Below, piece after piece: positions 36,876-44,700 of a DNA stretch of 64,000 nucleotides (positions are counted from its first letter, which is position 1; the number at the start of each line of letters is the position of its first letter). Position numbers and translations under genes: made by a program. The notes below the pieces were generated by a model, which was given only the letters and a program-made list of their open reading frames with translations, was not told the DNA's origin and ran no database searches. The DNA lies in assembly GCA_034436335.1 (NCBI GenBank), contig DAOTVO010000031.1, positions 1 through 64,000 on the forward strand, read 5' to 3'. This DNA comes from UBA877 sp034436335 (GTDB taxonomy: Bacteria; Chloroflexota; Anaerolineae; Anaerolineales; Villigracilaceae).

Positions 36876-37931
36876 CTAAAACTGCTCCAAAAAGCGCAAA
36901 TCGTTCTCCCAGAAATAGCGGATGTCTGGGATGCCGTACTTGAGCATGGCGATGCGCTGGACGCCGAAGCCGAAGGCGAAACCGGTGTAGCGCGCCGGGT
37001 CGTAGCCGCCGTTACGCAGGACGACGGGATGCACCATGCCGCTGCCGCCGATTTCCAGCCAGCCGCTGCCGCAAACCGGGCAGCCCTTGCCGCCGCACTG
37101 GAAGCACTGGATGTCGAACTCGGCGCTCGGCTCGGTGAAGGGGAAGAACGAAGCGCGGAAGCGGGTGCGCGCCTGAGGTCCAAACAGCCGCCGCGCCATG
37201 TCGGCCAGCGTCCCCTTCAGGTCGCTGAAGGTGATGCCGGGACCGACCGCCAGTCCCTCCAGTTGGTCGAACTGCGTCTCGTGGCGGGCGTCCACCTGCT
37301 CGTAGCGATAGACCATGCCGGGCAGGATGATGCGCACCGGCGGCGGGTTGTCGGGATCGAGGGCGGCAATCTCGCGCATGGCATGAATCTGGCCAGGGGA
37401 GGTGTGCGTGCGCAGCAGGAGGGGGTTGTCGCCGCGCCCTTCGACGGCAAGGAAATAGGTGTCTTGCATGTCACGCGCCGGGTGGCCGACCGGGAAGTTG
37501 AGCAGTTGGAAATTGTACTCGTCGGTCTCGACCTCGCGCGAGCGGTAGATTTGGAAGCCCATCTCGCGGAAAATCTGATACAGTTCGCGCAGGATTTGGG
37601 TATCTGGATGCAGACGGCCGCGGGCGAGGGGACGCCCCGGCAGGGTGACATCCAGCCGCTCCTCGGCCAGGGCGCGCGCCAGCGCCGCCTGCCGCAGCGT
37701 TTCGGACCTGGCGCCAAAGGCGGCCTCGAGGGCTTTTTTCACTTCGTTGGCCTTCTGCCCGACGAGCGGGCGCTCCTCCTTTGCCAGCGCACCCAATCCG
37801 CTGAAGACCTGCATGAGGGGAGAGGAGCGTCCCAGGTGCGCCACGCGCCAGGTCTCGAGGGCGGCCTCGTCCTGGACGCTTTCGAGCGCGGCGAGGGCAG
37901 TGGTTTCGATTTCCTTCAATTTGTCGAGCAT
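36876..37931 (-). CDS. pheS: Phenylalanyl-tRNA synthetase alpha subunit
   Basis: A 351-residue catalytic subunit. An N-terminal coiled coil covers 1-90. The class II core has motif 2 (VYRYEQVDARHETQFDQLEG) and motif 3 (GFAFGFGVQRIAML). A Cys cluster near 280-300 (CFQCGGKGCPVCGSGW) forms a Zn-knuckle seen in some PheS lineages. The start at 37931 is set by AGGAGGCAAC. Transcription is controlled by the upstream T-box. The 78-base gap from T-box to ATG is a pyrimidine-rich word repeat. Confidence 0.96.
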   Translation of the reverse strand: MLDKLKEIETTALAALESVQDEAALETWRVAHLGRSSPLMQVFSGLGALAKEERPLVGQKANEVKKALEAAFGARSETLRQAALARALAEERLDVTLPGRPLARGRLHPDTQILRELYQIFREMGFQIYRSREVETDEYNFQLLNFPVGHPARDMQDTYFLAVEGRGDNPLLLRTHTSPGQIHAMREIAALDPDNPPPVRIILPGMVYRYEQVDARHETQFDQLEGLAVGPGITFSDLKGTLADMARRLFGPQARTRFRASFFPFTEPSAEFDIQCFQCGGKGCPVCGSGWLEIGGSGMVHPVVLRNGGYDPARYTGFAFGFGVQRIAMLKYGIPDIRYFWENDLRFLEQF

Positions 37932-38008
37932 GTTGCCTCCTGTTTGTAGAGAGAGCAGAGAGAAGCAGCAATCTCCTTACTTTTCTCTTCTCTCTTCTCT
38001 CTTTTCTC

Positions 38009-38358
38009 CATAACGAAACCTCCCGTCCACACTGGGACGGGAGGGAGTTCCCGCGGTACCACCCAATTTGGCTGCTCGCGCAGTCCACTCACGCCGACGG
38101 ACATCGGCTCCCCCGCTAACGCTGGGGCTGCGGCTCCGACTACCTGGTGCGCCATGTGTTTTTGTATTCCTGTATCACGTGACACCGAAGGACTTGACAC
38201 CGGAACACTTGACACGAAGACGCGCTTTCCCCGGAGCGGCTCGAGAGGGAACTTCGGTCAGGTTCGCGGCGGGCAGGGGTCTCAGTCTGCGCCCCGGCCT
38301 CCCTGTCGTCCTCTGCTGACTTACTTTCCTCCGTCATGGCCGTTGGAACGATGAATTG
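38009..38358 (-). ncRNA. T-box riboswitch leader of pheST
   Basis: On the minus strand the T-box core GGGTGGTACCGCGG (around 38054-38067) leads into the terminator CCTCCCGTCC...GGACGGGAGG (38019-38044) followed by TTTCGTT. The TGGT bulge can pair with the ACCA end of a tRNA whose discriminator is A, as in tRNA-Phe. A candidate Phe specifier TTC lies at 38249-38251. Uncharged tRNA-Phe would stabilise the antiterminator. The middle (about 38160-38222) holds GTGTCAAGT word repeats, an insertion between specifier region and core. Confidence 0.85.
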
Positions 38359-38364
38359 CTGGTT

Positions 38365-38392
38365 ATTATCCGCAGTTTTGGGCGGCTGTCAA
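38365..38392 (-). promoter_or_regulatory. Promoter of the pheST T-box transcript
   Basis: TTGACA (38387-38392) and GATAAT (38365-38370) are separated by 16 bases on the minus strand. This is the best sigma-70-type promoter I see in the window. It predicts a start near 38358. Confidence 0.75.
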
Positions 38393-38417
38393 GGGGGCGA
38401 TTTGGGAGGAGAGAGAA

Positions 38418-38460
38418 GGGCTGTCCTAAAAGCCTTAAGCTGACTTTCCCAAATCAGCCC
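38418..38460 (-). terminator. Nested hairpin after the lipoprotein gene (possible terminator)
   Basis: GGGCTG (38418-38423) pairs with CAGCCC (38455-38460), with an inner GCTGA/TCAGC stem. It lies downstream of the lipoprotein stop on the minus strand and before the pheST promoter. The T-run is weak. Confidence 0.35.
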
Positions 38461-38495
38461 TTTAAAAAAGAAGGAGTCAGTTTCAGCGACGCCGG

Positions 38496-38891
38496 TTAAC
38501 GAGCGCCGCTGTCGTAGATGACGGTCAGTTCGGTCATCTGCCCTTCCGTCACCACCACTTTATAATCAGGGGCTATCGGGTATTGGGATGGGCTGTAGGG
38601 ATGAATGAAATAAACCCCCGTCTCGATTTCGAACTCGAAGGTGCCATCTGTTTTGGTCAGGATTTTGGCAACTTCTTCGAATTTGGCGTTATAGACAACC
38701 AAGGTTGCCTGATAGGGTTCCTGACTGAAGCAATCGGTGGCGACTTCCGACCCCTGACATTCGGCCAGGAAGACCTGCCCTTTGATGCCGGTCTTGCCAT
38801 CCGAAGGCGCGGCGGTCGGCGTTGGTTTCGCGCCGCAAGCCGTGAGCAGAAAGACGAGCAGCAAAAACAAAATGGACAAATAGCGTTTCAT
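38496..38891 (-). CDS. Small lipoprotein with carboxypeptidase-regulatory-like fold
   Basis: A 131-residue exported lipoprotein: signal peptide MKRYLSILFLLLVFLLTAC with the lipobox cysteine at 19, then a Thr/Pro linker and a domain with GIKGQVFLAECQGS and KTDGTFEFEIETGVYFIHP. That pattern resembles prealbumin-like/carboxypeptidase-regulatory domains. AAGGAGAAGAT fixes the start. An upstream frame is rejected because it would bury the signal peptide. The function is unknown; it is probably membrane-anchored on the outer surface. Confidence 0.85.
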   Translation of the reverse strand: MKRYLSILFLLLVFLLTACGAKPTPTAAPSDGKTGIKGQVFLAECQGSEVATDCFSQEPYQATLVVYNAKFEEVAKILTKTDGTFEFEIETGVYFIHPYSPSQYPIAPDYKVVVTEGQMTELTVIYDSGAR

Positions 38892-38964
38892 ATCTTCTCC
38901 TTGAGATTTCGGCAGCAATATACCAGATGATGACACATTGTATGATAGCAGAATGAACCCCGCC

Positions 38965-39735
38965 TTAAACGCTTCGGTTGAGTTCCCAAATTATCCGCAA
39001 GCCGTCCAGCGTCAGCCAGGGGTCGAGATGGTCAATCACGCTGGTTTCGCGCGCAATCAATTCGGCCAGCCCGCCGGTGGCGATGACTTTCATCTTCGGG
39101 CCGAGTTCGACGCGGAAGCGTTCTACCATCCCCTCGACCATACTGACGTAACCAAACAGCAGGCCGGACTGCATGGCATGGACGGTATTGCGCCCAATCA
39201 CGCTGGGGGGGCGCTGAAGGTCAATGCGCGGCAGTTTGGCGGCGCGGGCAAAGAGGGCATCGGCAGCCAGATTCACCCCGGCAGTAATCGCGCCGCCGAG
39301 ATAATCGCCTTCTTTGGTCAGGGCATTGAACGTGGTGGCCGTGCCAAAGTCAATGATGCAGGCCGGCCCACCGTAGCGATGCATGACGGCCACCGCGTCG
39401 CACACCCGGTCCGCGCCGACCGCGCGCGGGTCCTCGTAGCGGATGCGGATTCCGGTCTTGACGCCCGTATCCACCACGAGCGGCTCCTGGCGGAGGTATT
39501 CGCGGCAAGCCTGGGTCACGCGTCCGGTCAGGGGCGGGACGACCGAGGAAAGTGCCACGCCGGTCAGGTCGGCGAGGTTCTGCCCGGCGTGGCTCAGCAG
39601 GCCGAGCAGTTGCAGGCCGTATTCATCGGGCATGCGGGCGTGATCGGTCGCCAGCCGCCAGTGATAGGCCAACGTCTCGCCGTCGTAGAGGCCGATGGTC
39701 AGGTTGGTGTTACCGAGGTCAAGGGTGAGAAGCAT
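38965..39735 (-). CDS. coaX: Type III pantothenate kinase
   Basis: A 256-residue ASKHA-fold kinase for the first step of coenzyme A synthesis. DLGNTN (6-11) is the phosphate loop. GADRVCDAVA and IDFGTATTFN are the type III hallmarks, and GGAITAGVNLAADALF and ATGGLAELI follow. Type III enzymes are not feedback-inhibited by CoA. It is downstream of the MTHFR fusion on the same strand with an 86-base repeat-filled gap. CoA supply links loosely with the acyl-CoA genes at 12-16 kb. Confidence 0.95.
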   Translation of the reverse strand: MLLTLDLGNTNLTIGLYDGETLAYHWRLATDHARMPDEYGLQLLGLLSHAGQNLADLTGVALSSVVPPLTGRVTQACREYLRQEPLVVDTGVKTGIRIRYEDPRAVGADRVCDAVAVMHRYGGPACIIDFGTATTFNALTKEGDYLGGAITAGVNLAADALFARAAKLPRIDLQRPPSVIGRNTVHAMQSGLLFGYVSMVEGMVERFRVELGPKMKVIATGGLAELIARETSVIDHLDPWLTLDGLRIIWELNRSV

Positions 39736-39739
39736 AGCA

Positions 39740-39805
39740 GAGCGTGGACGATAGACGATAGGCGATAGGCGGTGGACGGCAGGTAGTGGGCGACTATCGT
39801 CTGTG
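39740..39805. repeat. GATAGACGATAGGCGATAGG word repeat
   Basis: Tandem GATAGRCGATAGGCG-type words followed by GTGGGCGACTATCG, between coaX and the MTHFR fusion gene. Wording is related to the GACTATC repeats at 31.3 and 63.7 kb. Confidence 0.65.
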
Positions 39806-39821
39806 GGTCATCATCCGTCCT

Positions 39822-41669
39822 CTATTTTACCGCTTCTATGATTTCCGCCACGAGGTCAAAACGATTAAATTGCGGCATGAGGTAGACGCCTGCCGCCCAA
39901 GGTTTAATCTGCTCGATGAGTTCGGTCGCAATCCGGACCCCTTCCCTGCCTCCGTTTTCCCCAGCCTGTTCCATCCGCCGACGCGTCTCCTCGGGGATGA
40001 CGATGCCCGGCACTTCGTTGTGCAGGAAGTTGGCGTGTTTTACGCTGACGAGGGGCAAGATGCCGACCAGCACCGGCTTGTCGAGCGACACGCCGACGGC
40101 CTCCGCAAACCTATCGAGAAAGGCTTTGGCCTTGTGCGGGTCGTAGATAGGCTGGGTAAGGAAGAAATCGGCCCCGGCTTTGAGTTTGCGCTTCAGGTTC
40201 TTGATTTCGCTTGCCGGGTCGGGCGGGCAAAGGTTGAGTGCTGCCCCAACGAAGAAGGCCGTCGGCTGGCCGATGGACACCCCGGCATGGTCCACGCCGG
40301 CGTTGAAACCCTGCTTGATGAGTTGGATGAGACCGGAGGGGACGAGGTCGTAGTTGTCGGCGGCTTCGGGGTAATCGCCGATGGAGGTCGGGTCGCCCAT
40401 GACGACGAAGACGTTGCGGATACCGAGGGCGTGCGCGGCAAGCAGGTCGCCCTGGACGCGCAACAGGTTGCGCCCGCGGGTGGGGAAGTGGAGGGTCGTT
40501 TCGACGCCGACCTGCCGCTGGATAACATCGCACACTGCCCAGGCAGACATCCTCATGCGCGCCATCGGCGTATCGGCCACGTCAATCACGTCCGCTCCGG
40601 CCTCTTTGAAGAGAGAGGCAGCGGCGACCAGTTTTTGGGTCGCCAGGCCGCGCGGCGGGTCGAGTTCGACGGCGATCACGAATTTTCCGGCAGAGAGTTT
40701 TTGCGCCAGTTCGGAGGGCGGTTCGGTGGAGACTTCGGCTGTCTTCAAGACGCCTGAAATCTGCACGGGTTCGACCGTCACCGCGGAAGCGGAATCGAGC
40801 GCCTTGCGCATGGCGGCGATATGTTCCGGGGTGGTGCCGCAGCAGCCGCCGATGACGCTGGCCCCGGCCTTCCAGAACTCCAGGGCGTAATCGTAGAAGT
40901 ATTCGGGCGCAGCGGCATACATCACCCGCCCGCCGACATGTTCGGGCCAGCCGGCGTTGGGCTTGACCCAGAAACGCGCCTCCGGCGCGGCGCGGCGCAT
41001 CTGCCGCAGGATGCGCAGGAGTTGTGCCGGGCCGCTGGAACAGTTGACGCCGATGACATCCGCCCCGGCTTCGGCCAGGGCTTTTGCCACTTTAGCCGGG
41101 TCATCGCCGAGCAGGGTGCGGTCATCGCGGGTGAAGGTCATGGTCGCAACCACCGGAACGGTCGCGACCGTTTTCGCCCCCCGAACAGCCTCGACCGTCT
41201 CCAGGACATCGGTCATGGTTTCGATGACAATCAGATCAACGCCGGAATCTGTCAAAACCTTTATCTGTTCAGCAAAGGCCTGGCGCGCCTCGTTCGGTTG
41301 GACGCGCCCGTAGGGAGCCATGCGCACGCCAAGCGGTCCGACATCGCCGGCAATAAAGACGCGTCTGAACGAGGCTTCTACCACGCGGCGCGCCAATTCG
41401 ACCCCGGCGCGGTTGATTTCGGTCAGTTTGTCTTCCAGGCCATGCTTGCGCAGTTTGTAGCGGTTCGCGCCGAAGGTGTTGGTGAGGATGATTTGCGCCC
41501 CGGCCTCGATGTATTGACGGTGAATATCGGCGACTTTGGCAGGGTCGGTCAGGTTGAGTTCATCGAAGCAATGGGTATGGGCGATGCCGTGCGCGTGCAG
41601 AAACGTCCCCATCGCGCCATCGGCGAGGAGGGGAGGAGAGGAGGAGAGAAGGGAAAGGAAAGTGTTCAT
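39822..41669 (-). CDS. Bifunctional homocysteine S-methyltransferase / methylenetetrahydrofolate reductase
   Basis: A 615-residue fusion like Bacillus YitJ. The N-terminal homocysteine methyltransferase barrel (about 15-295) has LADGAMGTFL and the Zn cysteines in GVNCSSG and GGCCGTTP. The C-terminal MTHFR barrel (about 325-615) has ELDPPRG, VMGDPTSIGDYP and LTQPIYDP. MTHFR makes methyl-tetrahydrofolate for MetH, whose gene ends 33 bases upstream, so the pair forms a methionine-cycle operon. The N-terminus LSLLSSSPPLL is encoded by a purine/pyrimidine word repeat. A start closer to LLADGAMG is possible but has no ATG. Confidence 0.93.
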   Translation of the reverse strand: MNTFLSLLSSSPPLLADGAMGTFLHAHGIAHTHCFDELNLTDPAKVADIHRQYIEAGAQIILTNTFGANRYKLRKHGLEDKLTEINRAGVELARRVVEASFRRVFIAGDVGPLGVRMAPYGRVQPNEARQAFAEQIKVLTDSGVDLIVIETMTDVLETVEAVRGAKTVATVPVVATMTFTRDDRTLLGDDPAKVAKALAEAGADVIGVNCSSGPAQLLRILRQMRRAAPEARFWVKPNAGWPEHVGGRVMYAAAPEYFYDYALEFWKAGASVIGGCCGTTPEHIAAMRKALDSASAVTVEPVQISGVLKTAEVSTEPPSELAQKLSAGKFVIAVELDPPRGLATQKLVAAASLFKEAGADVIDVADTPMARMRMSAWAVCDVIQRQVGVETTLHFPTRGRNLLRVQGDLLAAHALGIRNVFVVMGDPTSIGDYPEAADNYDLVPSGLIQLIKQGFNAGVDHAGVSIGQPTAFFVGAALNLCPPDPASEIKNLKRKLKAGADFFLTQPIYDPHKAKAFLDRFAEAVGVSLDKPVLVGILPLVSVKHANFLHNEVPGIVIPEETRRRMEQAGENGGREGVRIATELIEQIKPWAAGVYLMPQFNRFDLVAEIIEAVK

Positions 41670-41702
41670 ATTGCTCCAGGTAAGACAAGATATTCTCTCG
41701 TC

Positions 41703-44700
41703 CTACCTAATCAATTGTTCCACGCGGCTCTCCCCCACCGAGTAATACTTCGCCTGCGGGTGGTGGACAATAATCGCAGCAGTGGATTGCTCGGGGATGA
41801 GTTGATAAGCCGGGCTGAGGCGCATCCCCAGTTCCCGCTCGGCGGGGAGCAGGTCGAAGACTTTGCGGTGGTCTTCCAGGTCGGGGATGGCCGGGTAGCC
41901 CCACGAGTAGCGTTTGCCCTGCCCCTCGGCCAAGCCTAACTCGCGGCGGATGTGGCGGTGCAGGTATTCGGCGGTGGCTTCGGCGGTCTGCACGGCCAGG
42001 CCGTGGGTGAAGTAGGCTTCGGTGTAGTCGTTGGCGGCCTGAAGGGCGTCGAATCGTTCGGTGGCCGCCTGCCCAACGGTGACGACCTGGAAGGCGACCA
42101 CGTCGAACTGTCCCGACTCGACCGGCGCGAAGTAATCGGCCAGGCAGAGATTTTCGTCGTAGGGCTGGCGGGGGAAGGAGAAGCGGGTTAGTTCCTTCAT
42201 GCCCTTTCCCTCTCCCACGGGGAGGCCCTCACCCTTTCCCTCTCCCACAGGGAGACCCTCACCCTTTCCCTCTCCCACGGGGAGGCCCTCACCCTTTCCC
42301 TCTCCCACAGGGAGGCCCTCACCCTTTCCCTCTCCCACAGGGAGAGGGAAGTAAATAATGAGGTCATCGCCATCCGCCTGGCAGGGGAAGTAGCCGTAGA
42401 CGCCCTGCGGTTTGAGCCAGCCGGTCTTCAAGGCTTCACGTTTCATCCGCTCCAGGCGGGCGTCGAACTCGGCTTTGAGTTTCTCCCATTCGGCCCCATG
42501 CGCGTTCTTGGCGCCCCACGAGAGGCGGTAGAGTTCGTTGAGGTTCAAATGCTGGAAGACGATTTCGAGCGGCATGGCGCGGACGACTTTCCAGCCAAAG
42601 GAGACGCCCGGCGGCAGGGAAATCGGCTGCGGGGCCACGTTCGAGCGCTGTCTGGTCGTTGGGCTTTCCGGTTTGCCGGTCGCCGCCCGTCCCAGTTCCA
42701 TATCGGCTTCCTGGCGGATTTTTTCCACCAAGGCCGGGTGTTTGGTGGCGTCTATCAGGATGTCCATCGTCTCCAGGCCTTCGAAGGCGTCTTTGCAATA
42801 GAACACGCCCGGTTCGTAATATTCGCCACTCTCAGTTTGCAGGATGCGACGCCCGAAGCGGCGGTTGATGGCCGCGCCGCCCACCAGGACGGGGAATTTC
42901 AGCCCGCGGCGGTGCAGTTCGTTGACAATGAGCGGCATCTGCTTCGAGGTGCTGACCAAAAGCGCCGAGAGGCCGATGGCGGTGGCATCCACTTCGACGG
43001 CTTTGCCGATAATCGTCTCGGCAGGCACTTGCTTGCCCAAATCAACCACCGTGTAGCCATTGTTGACCAGGATGGTCTTGACCAGGTTCTTGCCAATGTC
43101 ATGCACGTCGCCATAGACGGTGGCCAGGACGACCGTGCCTTTGGTGACGCCTTCAACTTTCTCCAGGTAGTTTTCCAGGTGGGCGACGGCTTTCTTCATC
43201 ACTTCGGCAGATTGCAGCACGAAGGGCAGAATCAACTCGCCGGCGCCAAATTTATCGCCGACCTCTTTCATGGCAGGCAATAGGACGGTATTGAGGATGT
43301 GGACGGCGGCCTGGTGTTTGGTCATGGGGAGGCCCTCACCCCGGCCCTCACCCCCTGGGGGGAGAGGGTGGCCCTCACCCCCGTCCCCTCTCCCATCGGG
43401 AGAGGGGGGGAGCGCCCTCATCCCCAACCCTTCCCCCGAAGGGGGAAGGGAGTCCTCCTCTCCCTTCGGGAGAGGAGCGAGGGGTGAGGAGGCAAGTCGC
43501 TCATCAAGCACATCCCAAAGGGTGTTGAGTACTTTCTCTGTGTCATTGAGCAAGTCGCTGTTCCAAAAGCGAATGACATCAATACCATGCTGTTCTCGTA
43601 AAATTTGAGTACGCTCTTCGTCGTATCGGGCCTGTTCATCCTGAGCATGTTGTCTGCCATCAAGTTCAATAGCGAGTTTGGCTTCATGGCAATAAAAGTC
43701 CAGGATATATCCGCCTACGGGATGCTGCCTGCGGAATTTAGCGCCATGAAAGCCGCAGTTGCGCAGAATCTTCCATAGCAGGGCTTCAGCATTGGTAGCG
43801 TTGTGGCGCATTTTACGGATACGGGCTTTGAGTTCGTCCGGGAGACGGGGGTTGTAGTGGCGGGGTTTTTCCTCATCCCCAGCCCTTCCCCCAAAGGAGG
43901 AAGGGAGTCCCCCTCTCCCTGCGAGAGAGGGGCCAGGGGTGAGGGTCAACTCCCCAATCAACGCATCAATATCCGCCTCGATATTTTCTTTGTGCCGCGC
44001 TACGATGCGCCAGTGAATGCGCTGCGCTGCGCTCATCCCTTCGGTGGGATCAGCCTGCTGTTTTTGCGTCTCGCCCTTGCGCCCCTCGAAATACTCGATG
44101 TACCGCTGAAGGGCGTCTGGCCGGCGGTTGAAGATGAGGTCCTCGGCCAGTTCGCGCTCTTCGGCAGAGATTTCGGCATAGGGCGTGACGTGCGCCGGGT
44201 TGACGATGGCCATATCCAGTCCGGCCTGCACGCAGTGATAGAGCATGACCGAGTTGAGCGTTGGGCGGGCGTGGGGCGCCAGGCCAAAAGAGAGGTTCGA
44301 GACGCCCAGCGAGGTCAACACGCCCGGCAAGCGCTGCTTGATGAGCCGAATCCCCTCGATAGTCTCGATGGCCGAATTGGCAAACTCCGCGTCGCCGGTG
44401 GCCAGGGTGAAGGTCAGGGCATCGAAGACCAGGTCGGAGGGCGCCAGACCGTGTTCGTTCACCGCCACATCGTAAATGCGCTTGGCCACCTCCAATTTTC
44501 GCTCGCGCGTCTTGGCCATGCCCTGTTCGTCAATCGTCAGGATGATGACCGCGGCGTTGTGTTCTTTGGCCAGCCGAAAGACGCGATCGGCCTTGGCGCG
44601 TCCGCCCTCGAAGTGCGTCGAGTTGATGAGACAGCGCCCCGGCGCGGTCTTGAGCGCCACCTCGAGCACGTCCGGCTCGGTGGTATCAATCACCAGCGGC

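Noticed and set aside
42202..42348. CRISPR array
   Set aside because: The five 30-bp units are directly adjacent with no spacers, and they are translated as part of MetH.
43326..43946. Intein in MetH
   Set aside because: No N-terminal Cys/Ser splice block, no block B (TxxH) and no C-terminal HN-C/S/T motif flank the nuclease. The insertion edges are hairpin repeats.
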